From NCBI GenBank assembly GCA_965263105.1, contig CBDHGL010000003.1, forward strand, positions 3,906,001 to 3,970,000: a DNA stretch of 64,000 nt. The letters run 5' to 3'. A model generated the notes under the pieces. That model was not told the DNA's origin, did no database searches, and saw only the letters and a program-made list of their open reading frames with translations. Below are positions 1 through 10,092 of the stretch, in pieces. Position 1 is the first letter of the stretch; every line of letters starts with the position of its first letter. A program made the translations under genes and the position numbers. The DNA comes from JBCCTX01 sp965263105 (lineage in GTDB: Bacteria > Bacteroidota > Bacteroidia > J057).

Positions 1-627
1 AATGGAAGCAAGGCTCATTTTAAGCCACAGTCAGAATTTTTTGCCAGAAGGGGCCTTGTCTGTATTACCGTTTCCTATCGCATACAATCTATTCATGGGA
101 CTTCTCCTACGGTAGCCATTCAAGATGCACGCGATGCAATGCGTTGGGTCCGTTCACATGCCAGGGAATTTCGAATAGATCCGCAGAAGATAATTGCCAG
201 CGGAGGTTCCGCCGGCGGACATCTTGCTTTAGCAACAGCATTGATCTCCCATTATGACGATCCTTATCAGACCATTGATCCCCGGCCGAACGCCCTTATT
301 TTATTCAACCCTGTAGTCAATACCTCCAGCAGGGGTTATGGTGCTCAAAAGATGGGCCGAGATAGTTTATTGGCATCTCCCTATCACAATGTAACTATAG
401 GATTGCCTCCCATGTTGATATTTCACGGAACAAAAGACCGAGTGGTACCTTATCAGAATATTTTAGATTTTCAATCGCGGGTCCAATCTTTTGGCAATTA
501 TTGTTATGTATCTTCCTTTCCTGGGAAAAGCCATGGATTTTTTAACCAGAATCGGGGAGGAGGCTTAGATTATATGAAAACCTTGGTAAGATCGGACAAA
601 TTCATTCGCTTGTTAGGGTATTTGTAA
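1..627 (+). CDS. Alpha/beta hydrolase, esterase/lipase type (5' end outside window)
   Basis: The reading frame is open from base 1, so the start lies upstream of the window; 208 residues are visible. The nucleophile elbow GGSAGG has its Ser at visible residue 70, the likely acid is Asp146 in HGTKDRVV, and the likely base is His178 in GKSHGF, in the right order for an alpha/beta hydrolase. The sequence fits the BD-FAE/acetyl-esterase group that acts on small acyl esters. The sulfatase gene follows after 10 bases on the same strand, so the two may form part of a polysaccharide-degradation operon. Substrate cannot be told, and the signal peptide, if any, is not visible. Confidence 0.85.
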   Translation, partial: NGSKAHFKPQSEFFARRGLVCITVSYRIQSIHGTSPTVAIQDARDAMRWVRSHAREFRIDPQKIIASGGSAGGHLALATALISHYDDPYQTIDPRPNALILFNPVVNTSSRGYGAQKMGRDSLLASPYHNVTIGLPPMLIFHGTKDRVVPYQNILDFQSRVQSFGNYCYVSSFPGKSHGFFNQNRGGGLDYMKTLVRSDKFIRLLGYL

Positions 628-637
628 TTCCAATTAT

Positions 638-2095
638 ATGAACAGATTCTTCTTTTTTGGGGTATGGATGGTATGTGCCTTTGGCGCACAATTCCTAATA
701 GGATGCAATACTCCTTCTACACAGGATACAGAAGAGGACATCCTTCCCAATATCGTCATAATCTTTACCGATGACCAGGGGTACCAGGATGTCGGTTGTT
801 ATGGGTCCCCGGACATTTCCACCCCCAACCTCGACCGTATGGCTAAAGAGGGAATTCGCTTTACCCAGTTTTACGTGTCCCAACCAGTATGTTCTGCTTC
901 CCGGGCTTCTATGATGACGGGCTGTTATCCCAATAGGGTAGGAGTTTCAGGTGCCTTCGGACCTAATCGACCCTTTGGCCTCCATCCCGATGAAGTGACA
1001 TTGGCGGAATTATTGAAGCCCTTAGGATATGCGACAGCGATATATGGGAAATGGCACTTGGGAGATCAATCTCCTTTTCTGCCTACCGACCAGGGCTTTG
1101 ATGAGTATTATGGTATTCCCTATTCCAATGATATGTGGCCCTATCATCCTGAGCGCCCGGATAATTACCCCCCCCTTAAGCTAATGAAGGACGATCGAAT
1201 AATTGATACGCTAGAGACCCAGGAGTTTATTACCACAGAATATACCGAAAGAGCCGTTGATTTTATTGAGCGGAACAAGAATCAGCCATTCTTGTTATAT
1301 GTCCCCCATAGTATGCCCCATGTACCCCTATTTGTCTCTGATAAATTTAGAGGTAAATCTCCCAGGGGCTTGTACGGGGATGTCATTAGCGAAATCGATT
1401 GGTCCGTAGGGCAAATTCTCGAAGCGCTTCAGGTCCACGATCTGGACGAAAATACATGGGTTATTTTTACCTCAGACAATGGCCCATGGCTATCTTATGG
1501 AGATCATTCGGGGTCTGCACTGCCCCTAAGAGAAGGAAAAGGGACGACATGGGAAGGAGGCGTTCGCGTCCCTGCCATTATGAGATGGCCAGGTACTATT
1601 CCTGCAGGTAAAGTAACGGATAAACCCGCCATGACCATAGATATATTCCCAACAGTTGCCAGAATTACGGGCGCTGATCTTCCCGCTCAGCCTATAGATG
1701 GAAGAGATATGTGGGAGTTACTTATCGAACCCAAAACTGCTCCTCCGCATCATGAGGCTTATTTTTTTTATTACCGACAAAATGAACTCCAGGGGATGCT
1801 AAGCGGTGATGGAAGATGGAAGATGTATTTCCCTCATACCTACAGAACATTAAATGGAAGATCAGGAGGGAAAGGTGGTCAACCTGTTTTATATGAATAT
1901 ACTGAAACGGAATGGGAACTATATGACTTGGTAGAAGACGTGGCAGAAGCTCAAAATGTCATTGATAAATTTCCTGAAATCAAAGACCGACTTTCTAGTT
2001 TGGCAGATAGTGCCAGGGAAGAATTAGGGGATAAGCTATTTGAAAAAACAGGTAAAGGGGTGCGCCCCTTAGGACGGATAGAAACAGACCCGTAA
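638..2095 (+). CDS. Sulfatase (arylsulfatase family S1), lipoprotein
   Basis: 485 residues. An N-terminal hydrophobic segment ends in a lipobox LIGC with Cys23, so it should be lipidated. Metal-binding Asp45-Asp46 lie in TDDQGYQD. The sulfatase signature CSASR has Cys85, the residue converted to formylglycine, followed by SMMTG. KWHLG and TSDNGPW blocks follow, so the active site looks intact. Such enzymes remove sulfate esters from algal or host polysaccharides. The maturase is not in this window. It follows an esterase-like gene by 10 bases and is convergent with the GDSL gene 15 bases downstream. The actual sulfated substrate is unknown. Confidence 0.93.
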   Translation: MNRFFFFGVWMVCAFGAQFLIGCNTPSTQDTEEDILPNIVIIFTDDQGYQDVGCYGSPDISTPNLDRMAKEGIRFTQFYVSQPVCSASRASMMTGCYPNRVGVSGAFGPNRPFGLHPDEVTLAELLKPLGYATAIYGKWHLGDQSPFLPTDQGFDEYYGIPYSNDMWPYHPERPDNYPPLKLMKDDRIIDTLETQEFITTEYTERAVDFIERNKNQPFLLYVPHSMPHVPLFVSDKFRGKSPRGLYGDVISEIDWSVGQILEALQVHDLDENTWVIFTSDNGPWLSYGDHSGSALPLREGKGTTWEGGVRVPAIMRWPGTIPAGKVTDKPAMTIDIFPTVARITGADLPAQPIDGRDMWELLIEPKTAPPHHEAYFFYYRQNELQGMLSGDGRWKMYFPHTYRTLNGRSGGKGGQPVLYEYTETEWELYDLVEDVAEAQNVIDKFPEIKDRLSSLADSAREELGDKLFEKTGKGVRPLGRIETDP

Positions 2096-2110
2096 GTGGT
2101 ACCTTCCTTG

Positions 2111-3412
2111 TCAGGGAAAAACTACCCCCTCATAATCGGTAATATTGAGAGGAGGGATTTGAGCTTGAAAATTTTCATTTATCTTTTGAATGGCAAAGTT
2201 TGAAATGAGGGCATTGCCCCTGGGACTTAATGTATATCCATCCAAAGAAAACAGGCCACCGGTTAGGTAGGTAGCAGATACATCTGAGCCATCAATGGTT
2301 TGACCAGCCATGGCATTGTTCATTTGCTGGGCGAGATTGAGCTTGACTACCTTATGTGGAAATTCGGTGTTCTCTGCATGGAAGGATACCACATTTTCTA
2401 TCTGGCGGTTATATCCGGCAATTAAGGCCCTTACTTGTTGCACTTCTGATTGGTCCAAGACCAAAGAATCAGGGAGGGGGGTATTTTCGGTCAGTCCGAT
2501 AGCCAGGCCCGCCTCAGAGATGAGACCGATATTGCTCTGAGCAGGCAGAAGAATCCGATCCATAGAATTTGCTTCCCGAATTCCTGTTGTTCCATTAGGC
2601 CTGGTAAACTCGATATATATAGGTTGTGAAACACAGGTTAGGCTATCCCAAAAAAGAAAATCAATAGAGTCAAAGAAGGGAAATGAGACTACATCTGGGA
2701 TATCTGCTACTAGGACAGTCGCTTGGGGATTAATCCGGTAGATAGCCGTGATCAGGGTATCGAGGTGAGCGCCGAATGATTGAAAAATTTCTTCGTTCAG
2801 CGAATCCTCCAAGTGACCATTATGGGCAAATTCAAAGACGCTTTCAATTCCTAACCATAGGGTAAACAGATCGGCCTGGACTTGCTCCACAAGTTCTAAA
2901 TAGGAGACGGGTATGTCCGGGAGAGTCAAACGACGGAAGAAATCGTTGTATGAGCCCAGGTTGTTTCTTGTTACTTCCGTAAGGGCTAGCTTTGGGATAC
3001 CCAAGTTGTGAAAAGGAGCTGAGTTGACTATATTTTGATCTATGCTAAGGTCAGAATCTTCTCGTATAAATGTAGGTAAGAAGGATCCCTCGATACAGGG
3101 ATATTGTTGAACCCTTTCAAGGGAGAGGTATCCAGTTCCAGATCGTCCCAAATAAGGTTGGTTAAAGGGAATTTGCTGCACCTCTCTAATCTGTTGGGTA
3201 AGCAAAGCTGGAAAAGAGTTCTCTTGAGAAGCACGGTATATTCCTCCATCAGAGGCACCCGCTGTATAAGAATCTCCGATTGATACGTATTTATTGATAT
3301 TCAAAGACCCAAAATGGAGTTCGACTGGGTCGATCTCAGGTTCACATCCCAATAACACACATACAAGGGCCAGTACCAGTTGCGTAAAATTTCGCTGCAT
3401 AGGCAAATTCAT
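2111..3412 (-). CDS. GDSL/SGNH-type lipolytic lipoprotein, partner of FadL-like channel
   Basis: 433 residues with a lipobox ending at Cys23, so an exported lipoprotein. Block I of the SGNH hydrolases is seen as IGDSYTAG with likely nucleophile Ser48. The C-terminal block SLDGYTLSPRGN resembles the D-x-x-(H/L)-P/S-x-G-N end of Bacteroidota members, but a clear His is missing at the usual place, so hydrolase activity is not certain. An alternative start four codons later (base 3400) gives a more usual signal peptide. It lies 74 bases downstream of the OmpP1/FadL-like gene, a pairing often seen in Bacteroidota, which suggests lipid or hydrophobe handling at the outer membrane. Confidence 0.8.
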   Translation of the reverse strand: MNLPMQRNFTQLVLALVCVLLGCEPEIDPVELHFGSLNINKYVSIGDSYTAGASDGGIYRASQENSFPALLTQQIREVQQIPFNQPYLGRSGTGYLSLERVQQYPCIEGSFLPTFIREDSDLSIDQNIVNSAPFHNLGIPKLALTEVTRNNLGSYNDFFRRLTLPDIPVSYLELVEQVQADLFTLWLGIESVFEFAHNGHLEDSLNEEIFQSFGAHLDTLITAIYRINPQATVLVADIPDVVSFPFFDSIDFLFWDSLTCVSQPIYIEFTRPNGTTGIREANSMDRILLPAQSNIGLISEAGLAIGLTENTPLPDSLVLDQSEVQQVRALIAGYNRQIENVVSFHAENTEFPHKVVKLNLAQQMNNAMAGQTIDGSDVSATYLTGGLFSLDGYTLSPRGNALISNFAIQKINENFQAQIPPLNITDYEGVVFP

Positions 3413-3486
3413 TCACATTTTGCTTCAACTACTATATCGAATAAAGTCCCCAAAGCGTTTCCTGCTCATCCAGATATTTCTAAAAT

Positions 3487-4746
3487 TCAAAAATTATAGT
3501 TCAAAGCTACCCCTAAAACGTTGGTGGTAGATTCATATTTTCCGACAAATACCTTTTCTCTAAGTTCCCCAAAACTTTCCCCCGTGAAGTTAAATTTATA
3601 GGCGAGGTCTACTAAAAAATCTTCAAAAAGGCGAATTCCTACTCCAGTCGTAAGTCCTATACGATCTGAATCAGGAAATTCAGGAGATACGAATTCATCT
3701 TGAACAGGGGATTCATTGAACATGACGCCAAACCGGATATAATAACGGTTTTGTAAGGTATATTCTGCTCCCAAACGAATTGAAAAGGTATTTTTGAAAT
3801 TTTTCACCAAACTCTTAGGCAATCTGGGGTTGGACTCTTCTTCCTCACTCGGATAGGTAAGTTCCAATTCATCATAAACTTTCCAGAAGGTGTAGTCAAT
3901 ATCCAAGGCAAACTGGAGGTTATCTAGGGATTTATAACTTATGCCGACCCCCAAGGTCCCTGGAAAAGAAAATTCCGTCGTAAAAGTGCTATCTCGTTCA
4001 AATTCACTTTGTAGGGAAGGGGGAACGTTGAAACTAACTTCTCCATCTTCTACGCGGATATCCATAGGCGACCTGAAATTTAACCCAATAGTTGTTCGAA
4101 TGTTGGGTTTGTAAAATATGCCTAGGTTATAGCCTACTCCATTCCCTTGACCACTTAATTCTAACCAGCCCTCTGTGTTATTCCTACCATTGATGTCCAA
4201 TATCCTTCTCACCAAAAAATTACCAAAGCCATAGGTAAGTCCTGCGCCTATCCCAATTTGATCATTAATTCTATAACTGATGGATGGTTGAACGTAGAGG
4301 GAGTTTATGGAGGATTCTTGAGAAATAAGTTTGCCTTTCCAGCTTTCTGGCCATTGAGTAATGTAGGCAAAGGGATTATAAACGCCTAATCCAAAGGTAA
4401 CCCGGTTGTTTTTTCCTCTCCAATTAGCGAAGACAGAAATGGGGGTAATCGTATTATCCAGCATGTTGATTGTCTCTGGCGCCAGGCTTTGGCCTCCTAA
4501 TGTTTGTGGGGAGAAGGCTGTGGAAGGTCTCAAAAAGCTTGACCCCAATTGAATTGAATTTTTCTTGAGAAAGCCCATGGCACCGGGGTTTACATAAATA
4601 GAACTGGCATCCAATGCCAGTCCAATGCCTGTATACCCCATACCCAGGTAACGTGCTCCGCTTAGGCTGAGCCTAAACCCATCGTTGCTCCATAGATATA
4701 AGGGAGTAAATACGAGCGCTGCATAAAAAAGTAATGCCCTTTTCAC
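3487..4746 (-). CDS. OmpP1/FadL/TodX-family outer-membrane channel
   Basis: 419 residues beginning with a signal peptide (basic start, hydrophobic core, then LWSNDGFRLSLSGARYLGMGYTG). The early segment SGARYLGMGYTGIGLALDASSIYVNPG is typical of the FadL/OmpP1 N-terminus, and the protein ends in Phe (ALNYNF) as expected for a beta-barrel inserted by BamA. Alternating hydrophobic strands run through the whole length. The family moves long-chain fatty acids or other hydrophobic molecules across the outer membrane. The GDSL lipoprotein gene follows on the same strand and is probably in the same operon. Substrate is inferred from the family only. Confidence 0.88.
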   Translation of the reverse strand: MKRALLFYAALVFTPLYLWSNDGFRLSLSGARYLGMGYTGIGLALDASSIYVNPGAMGFLKKNSIQLGSSFLRPSTAFSPQTLGGQSLAPETINMLDNTITPISVFANWRGKNNRVTFGLGVYNPFAYITQWPESWKGKLISQESSINSLYVQPSISYRINDQIGIGAGLTYGFGNFLVRRILDINGRNNTEGWLELSGQGNGVGYNLGIFYKPNIRTTIGLNFRSPMDIRVEDGEVSFNVPPSLQSEFERDSTFTTEFSFPGTLGVGISYKSLDNLQFALDIDYTFWKVYDELELTYPSEEEESNPRLPKSLVKNFKNTFSIRLGAEYTLQNRYYIRFGVMFNESPVQDEFVSPEFPDSDRIGLTTGVGIRLFEDFLVDLAYKFNFTGESFGELREKVFVGKYESTTNVLGVALNYNF

Positions 4747-4802
4747 AAAACGAACTTCTGAAAGTTAGATGGGAAAAACAAGGTAAATAAGAGGTCAGAT
4801 TG

Positions 4803-5984
4803 TCAACTGATGACCCCGCTGCCTAGTAGTTCTTCCCCTTCATACCAGGCAGCAAATTGTCCTGAAGTTATACCTCTTTGAGGGGAACGAAAATGCATGT
4901 ATAGGCCTTCATGTTCCTGAATCAAGGTGGCCTCCTGCAAGGCTTGCCTATATCTGATTCGTACTTGGTAGGAGCTAGCCTTTCCAGGGGTTAGGCTGAT
5001 ATCCTCTCTAATCCAATGAATATCAGATGTCTCAATGAAAAGGAAATTTCGATAGAGTCCTGGGTGATGATCCCCCATTCCTACATATACAATGTTTGCT
5101 TCGACATCAGTCCCAATCACATATAAGGGTTCGGCCTTCCCACCCACATGGAGACCTTTACGCTGACCAATGGTATAAAAGTGTGCTCCTTGATGAGTAC
5201 CTACTACTTGGCCATCAGTTGGCGAATATGAATAAGGCTTGGCAAGCGTTTTTAGGCCTTCTCTTTCACCGTATAATACCTTCTCACGAAAGAGAGAGGC
5301 ATTTGCTCTAATTTCGATGATTTTTCCCTCCTTGGGTTTCAACTGTTGCTGGAGAAATTCTGGTAAGCGGACTTTTCCTATAAAACAAAGGCCCTGCGAA
5401 TCTTTTTTTTCAGCCGTTACAAGCCCCAAATTTTTTGCAATTTCCCTTACTTCTGGTTTGCTCAACTCTCCAATGGGAAAGAGCGCATGAGCTAGTTGAT
5501 CTTGGGTAACCTGACACAAAAAATAACTTTGATCTTTATTGGTATCTTTTCCAGCTAATAGGCGATAAATAGGAAGCCCTTCAACAATTAGCTCTTCCTT
5601 TCTACAATAGTGGCCTGTAGCTACATAGTCCGCCCCCAACTTTTTGGCAGCGGTTAAAAAAATATCAAATTTAATCTCCCTGTTGCATAAGACATCTGGA
5701 TTGGGAGTTCTTCCCCTCTCATATTCAGCAAACATATAATCTACAATCCGAGCCTTGTATTCCTTGCTGAGGTCTATGGTTTGGAAAGGGATTCCCAGGG
5801 TTTGGGCTACCATCATGGCATCATGGCTATCTTCTAGCCAGGGACATTCTGCACTAAGGGTTACTGACTCATCGTGCCAGTTTTTCATGAATAAACCTAT
5901 GACTTCATACCCTGCTTTTAATAACAGGTAGGCAGCTACGCTGGAGTCTACTCCACCAGATAAACCGACAACTACGCGCTTCAT
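4803..5984 (-). CDS. mnmA: tRNA-specific 2-thiouridylase MnmA
   Basis: 393 residues. The PP-loop SGGVDSS is at residues 9-15, the first catalytic Cys is Cys100 in PNPDVLCNREIKF, and the second is Cys200 in SQGLCFIG. The order and spacing match MnmA, which makes the 2-thio group of uridine 34 in tRNA(Lys), tRNA(Glu) and tRNA(Gln). The length is slightly above the usual 360-370. mnmD, whose product adds the methyl group to the same base, lies about 4 kb away (10300-10968). The MoxR gene ends 64 bases upstream on the same strand, so co-transcription is possible. Confidence 0.96.
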   Translation of the reverse strand: MKRVVVGLSGGVDSSVAAYLLLKAGYEVIGLFMKNWHDESVTLSAECPWLEDSHDAMMVAQTLGIPFQTIDLSKEYKARIVDYMFAEYERGRTPNPDVLCNREIKFDIFLTAAKKLGADYVATGHYCRKEELIVEGLPIYRLLAGKDTNKDQSYFLCQVTQDQLAHALFPIGELSKPEVREIAKNLGLVTAEKKDSQGLCFIGKVRLPEFLQQQLKPKEGKIIEIRANASLFREKVLYGEREGLKTLAKPYSYSPTDGQVVGTHQGAHFYTIGQRKGLHVGGKAEPLYVIGTDVEANIVYVGMGDHHPGLYRNFLFIETSDIHWIREDISLTPGKASSYQVRIRYRQALQEATLIQEHEGLYMHFRSPQRGITSGQFAAWYEGEELLGSGVIS

Positions 5985-6048
5985 AGAAAAAATCTTCTAA
6001 GGTAAATCGAACCCCTAACATACGTATAATCGTGTAAAAAGATGGGGC

Positions 6049-7059
6049 TTAAATTTCAACGTGATTGAGAAGAACGGAAATAACATCCATGGTGTCCATT
6101 TCCGCAGCGTCAGCCTCATAGGTAAGAATGAGTCGATGGTTGAGCACATCAGGAGCAATGGCCTTAATATCTTCTGGTAAGACATAGTCTCTGCCATCCA
6201 GCAAGGCGAGTGCCTTGGAACCTAAATTCAAAGCCAAACTGGCCCGAGGGGAAACCCCGTACTCTATATAGGGGGCAAGTTTTTTTAGCCCTTTTGTTTC
6301 AGGGTGCCTGGTAGCCATTACCAGTTTGATAATGTAATCTTCCAGTTTTTCAGAAAGGCGAATGTGATCTACCAGGGTCCTTAGTTCGAGAAGTTGTTGG
6401 GGGGTCCAAAGTGATTGTATTTCGGGAATAGGGCTAGTCCTGGCCATTCTTCTCATAATCTCTTTTTCATCCACTTCGTTGGGGTAATCGACAAATACCT
6501 TCAACATAAAGCGGTCTACCTGGGCCTCAGGTAGGGGATATGTTCCTTCCTGTTCCAGTGGATTTTGAGTTGCCAAAACCAGAAAGGGATCGCTGAGGGG
6601 AAAGGTTTTCTCCCCGATACTCACCTGTCGTTCTTGCATCGCTTCCAGGAGGGCGCTTTGTACTTTTGCTGGAGACCTATTGACCTCATCAGCCAGAATA
6701 AGGGAGGAAAAAATGGGCCCCTTTTTCTCTTCAAATTCATGGGTTTCTTGGTTATAAATTAATGTACCTATAAGGTCTGCAGGAAGGAGGTCGGGAGTAA
6801 ACTGGATCCGCCTAAAATCTAGGCCCAGGGCTTGAGCCAGGGTGCTGATCGTCAGAGATTTGGCCAAACCCGGTACCCCCTCCAGTAAAACGTGGCCATT
6901 GGTGAGAATTCCAATAAGTAAGCGGTCAATTAAGTGGCTTTGCCCCACGATAACCGTTCCGATAGCCTCTTTTAGGGCCTGAAATTGTTTTACGGCGGAT
7001 TGAATCTCCGTTTTGATCTGTTGGGATGAAATTCCAGAATTATGTGTTGAAAAAGCCAA
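6049..7059 (-). CDS. MoxR-type AAA+ ATPase
   Basis: 336 residues. The Walker A motif is GVPGLAKS (61-68), as in MoxR proteins; Walker B is LILADEVNR with Asp124-Glu125; PLPEAQVDRFM and a C-terminal lid domain follow. The family acts as chaperone-like ATPase, commonly beside a DUF58 and von Willebrand A protein. None of these partners is present next to it here: its neighbours are mnmA and an amidohydrolase gene, so the partners must be elsewhere. The length matches the family. Confidence 0.93.
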   Translation of the reverse strand: MAFSTHNSGISSQQIKTEIQSAVKQFQALKEAIGTVIVGQSHLIDRLLIGILTNGHVLLEGVPGLAKSLTISTLAQALGLDFRRIQFTPDLLPADLIGTLIYNQETHEFEEKKGPIFSSLILADEVNRSPAKVQSALLEAMQERQVSIGEKTFPLSDPFLVLATQNPLEQEGTYPLPEAQVDRFMLKVFVDYPNEVDEKEIMRRMARTSPIPEIQSLWTPQQLLELRTLVDHIRLSEKLEDYIIKLVMATRHPETKGLKKLAPYIEYGVSPRASLALNLGSKALALLDGRDYVLPEDIKAIAPDVLNHRLILTYEADAAEMDTMDVISVLLNHVEI

Positions 7060-7127
7060 TAAATGGGAGTTAGATCTTTGCCAAAATTCTATTTAAAATA
7101 TGTATCAGTAAATGCTGTGGTGAAAAT

Positions 7128-8843
7128 TTACCGCTTATACACCATTTCTCCTCCTACGATGGTCATTTCAATTTCGGTATTTAAGAGTTCGTTAGTAGGA
7201 ACAGTCATAATATCCTGGGAGAAAATGGTGAAATCTGCTCTTTTTCCCTTTTCGATAGATCCTTTAATATTTTCTTCAAAAGCCCCATAGGCAGCATCAA
7301 GGGTATAGGATTTTAAGGCTTCCTGCCTCGACATTTTTTGATCAGGTTCGAAGCCGCCTTCAGGCTTTCCCATTAAGGTTTGCCGTGTGACGGAGGCATA
7401 AAAACTGGCTATGGGCGATACCGGCTCAACCGGAGCGTCTGTTCCATTAATTATCCGTGCTCCAGATTGGAGTAGCTTTTTCCAGACATAAGCTCCTTGT
7501 TCAATTCTCAACTTTCCCAGCCGGTCTATTGCCCAAGGTCGATCTGAGGACATGTGGATGGCTTGCATGGAAGCAATTACTCCCATTTGGCCAAAACGAG
7601 GAATGTCTTCTGGATGAAGGTGTTGGGCGTGCTCGATACGAAATCTATGGTCTTCAGCTTTTTCAGGGAATTCTTTGAAGACTATTTCATATTGGTCTAG
7701 CACTTCTCTGTTGGCCCGGTCTCCTATGGCATGGCTACATACTTGGAAGCCATGTTGCATTCCGCCCTTACTTACTTTATGGATGAATTCTATAGGCATC
7801 GTGGCCATTCCCACATGATTGGGCCTATCCGTATACGGGTCCAATAACCAAGCCCCACGTGAACCTAATGCCCCATCTGCATAGAGTTTGATAGCCCTTA
7901 CTGTAAGCCGACCTTCTGGGTCTATTAGGGGACCTTTTTCGTACCATTCATTCAATAAACTGGTATCTCTTCCATGAAGCATTACCCACAGGTTGAGCTT
8001 AAGCCGATCTTCTGCTAAGAATTCTTGGTATAGGGTGATATCCCCGTTTCCAGAACCAGCATCCTGGAAGCTGGTAAGGCCATTTTTTACACATTCCTGG
8101 ATAGCCATTTCAAGGGCTCGTCTATCCCGTTCTGGCGTAGACTCCGGTATGTGTTTGCTAATCAAGCCCTGTGCTAATTCATTGAAAATGCCTGTAGGTT
8201 TACCATTGAAATCTTTGATAATTTCTCCATCGTCAGGGAATTCCGAGTTCTCAGTTATCCCTGCTATTTCCATGGCTTTTTCATTGGCAAAGCAAGCGTG
8301 GCCACTGGCGTGTGTTAGATAAACGGGGTTATTTGGGCTTACTTCACTGAGAGCATTATGTACAGGAAAACCCCGAAACCATCCCGACTTGTCGTCATTC
8401 CATTTACTTTGGTGCCAACCTCTGCCAATGATCCATTCTCCCGGAGCTGTGCTTTTGGCCACTTCACCAACTGCATTTACTAGGTCTTCGTAGCTAGTAA
8501 GCCCATTGAGGTCTAGGTTTAATTTTGCGAAGCCGATGCCCATGAAGTGTCCATGGCTTTCAATGAGGCCTGGAGTCATGGTCTTACCTTCTAAGTCAAG
8601 GAACTGAGAATTTTCTCCCGTATAAAGGGTATCGATGGCCAACTTATCTCCGGCAAAAATTATTTTTCCTTCATAGATAGCAACAGCTTCAACCTGTGCC
8701 TGATTGGGGTCAACTGTGTAGATGGGCCCTCCATAGACCACCAGATCTGCCTTAGGTAATTCGGGAGAGGAGGTGCAGGAGAAGGAGGCGAAAGGGATAA
8801 TTATCCAAGCCCTTAAAATCGCAAAAAAGGAATTGTAGTTCAT
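7128..8843 (-). CDS. Amidohydrolase family 3 (YtcJ-like), exported
   Basis: 571 residues. A hydrophobic N-terminus ends at ASFSC (Cys23), an imperfect lipobox, so it is probably a lipoprotein. The metal site HGH is at His97/His99 in LIESHGHF; IEHAQH and GTDAPVEP supply the later metal ligands. The order matches amidohydrolase family 3 (YtcJ/NfdA-like), which hydrolyse amides such as N-substituted formamides. The reaction cannot be chosen from sequence. The MoxR gene lies 68 bases downstream on the same strand; 150 bases upstream carry no gene. Confidence 0.88.
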   Translation of the reverse strand: MNYNSFFAILRAWIIIPFASFSCTSSPELPKADLVVYGGPIYTVDPNQAQVEAVAIYEGKIIFAGDKLAIDTLYTGENSQFLDLEGKTMTPGLIESHGHFMGIGFAKLNLDLNGLTSYEDLVNAVGEVAKSTAPGEWIIGRGWHQSKWNDDKSGWFRGFPVHNALSEVSPNNPVYLTHASGHACFANEKAMEIAGITENSEFPDDGEIIKDFNGKPTGIFNELAQGLISKHIPESTPERDRRALEMAIQECVKNGLTSFQDAGSGNGDITLYQEFLAEDRLKLNLWVMLHGRDTSLLNEWYEKGPLIDPEGRLTVRAIKLYADGALGSRGAWLLDPYTDRPNHVGMATMPIEFIHKVSKGGMQHGFQVCSHAIGDRANREVLDQYEIVFKEFPEKAEDHRFRIEHAQHLHPEDIPRFGQMGVIASMQAIHMSSDRPWAIDRLGKLRIEQGAYVWKKLLQSGARIINGTDAPVEPVSPIASFYASVTRQTLMGKPEGGFEPDQKMSRQEALKSYTLDAAYGAFEENIKGSIEKGKRADFTIFSQDIMTVPTNELLNTEIEMTIVGGEMVYKR

Positions 8844-8993
8844 AATACAACTAAGGTATAAGATAATTCCGAAATTATCTACCTAAGCCAATTTGTTGGT
8901 GAGGCTAGGAAAGTTAGGGTATCGGAGAGCTGAGTATATAAGATAGTAGCTTGCTAAGAATTAATTTTAGCGCAATAGAACCAAAAGAGTGAT

Positions 8994-9944
8994 TTAGGGA
9001 GAAGGGATGAAAAACCCTTTCCTATCAAATATAATTTGCTCTAATTCAAGAAGTGCAGCCAGGGTAATTTGGCTATAATTTTGGGAGGCATTTCCAAAAC
9101 TCCGATAGCTAGTCTGCCAAAGTTCTTGAATGAGCCTCTTGCCTCCACCTTCAGGGTCTCTATACCGCATGACTCGTTTCATATTCGTTGCTCCAGCATG
9201 GTAAATATGTAGAACAAACAGGCGAAACCAAAGATCGTCTTCCTGGTAAGAAATATGATGCCTTCGCATGATATTTCTGGCTGCAGGAAGGCAAATGCGA
9301 TTGATATACCTTGCTGCCCCCCTGGCAGAAGGGGCTAGGTAACGTCTTTCATCAATTTGGTCGTTGACCGTTAGGCCAACACTTAAAGCTACTTCCCCCA
9401 TCAATTGAAAGGGCCCTTTTGCGCCCACGGGGGAGACTCGCATTTCACCGGGGCTCTCAATCAGGAGAATGGATTGTGCATACCAGGGATCGGTATCCTC
9501 TTCCATGAATATACGAATAGCTTCATGGATATCTGGTAGGATATTGGTTATCTTATAATAGTCTTTTCTTCCTTGGGTAACCCAAAGTCTGGTTTTTGGG
9601 GTTAAACTAAATGAAAGCCTTATGCTGTCCTTAAATTCACCTCGCTCGACGAGGTTTAATTCATCGTAAGAATAGGTATCTAAACTACTAAGGACTTCCC
9701 TTGTTTGGGCGATATTCAATAAGCTATATTGTGGGTCAAGATTGATCACCATACGCCAGAATCTCACTTGAGGAAGTAGGTACCAACCCTCCTCATAAAG
9801 CGTTTGATCACTAATAAAAGAATAGGAACTGGTGTCGTTGTAAAACCCTACCTCAATCACCTGATTTTCCCAATTGGGTTGGGCAAAGGCGAAGGAAATC
9901 CCTATCGCAAACAAGGTGGTAAAATTTAGTAACCTACTTATCAT
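8994..9944 (-). CDS. Lytic transglycosylase-like (SLT-domain) exported protein
   Basis: 316 residues with a signal peptide ending near FAFAQ (residues 17-21). The catalytic domain begins near residue 150: the likely catalytic Glu163 is in LLIESPG, followed by SPVGAKGPFQLM, the counterpart of the S-x-x-G-A-x-G-x-x-Q-x-M block of soluble lytic transglycosylases, then AARYINRI. It should cleave peptidoglycan glycan strands in the periplasm. The first 140 residues match no domain I recognise. It is a single gene with 150 non-coding bases on either side. Confidence 0.8.
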   Translation of the reverse strand: MISRLLNFTTLFAIGISFAFAQPNWENQVIEVGFYNDTSSYSFISDQTLYEEGWYLLPQVRFWRMVINLDPQYSLLNIAQTREVLSSLDTYSYDELNLVERGEFKDSIRLSFSLTPKTRLWVTQGRKDYYKITNILPDIHEAIRIFMEEDTDPWYAQSILLIESPGEMRVSPVGAKGPFQLMGEVALSVGLTVNDQIDERRYLAPSARGAARYINRICLPAARNIMRRHHISYQEDDLWFRLFVLHIYHAGATNMKRVMRYRDPEGGGKRLIQELWQTSYRSFGNASQNYSQITLAALLELEQIIFDRKGFFIPSP

Positions 9945-10018
9945 ACCTGTATTCTGAATCTACTACACCTAAATTGTGCCAAAGTGGGGATATGTTTCGA
10001 AATAATTCTATATATATT

Positions 10019-10048
10019 TTGGAATATAGAAAAATATATATATTTTTG
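10019..10048 (+). promoter_or_regulatory. Bacteroidota-type promoter for the small membrane protein
   Basis: TTG at 10019-10021, 19 bases, then TATTTTTG at 10041-10048, which fits the Bacteroidota housekeeping pattern TTG-N(17-23)-TAnnTTTG. Transcription would start about 40 bases before the ATG of the 54-residue gene at 10093. The element overlaps an AT palindrome (AAAAATATATATATTTTT, about 10029-10046), so the match may be helped by base composition. Confidence 0.55.
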
Positions 10049-10092
10049 TTTTTAGAATAAAATAATAACGGTAATAACAGTTAAATGAATTA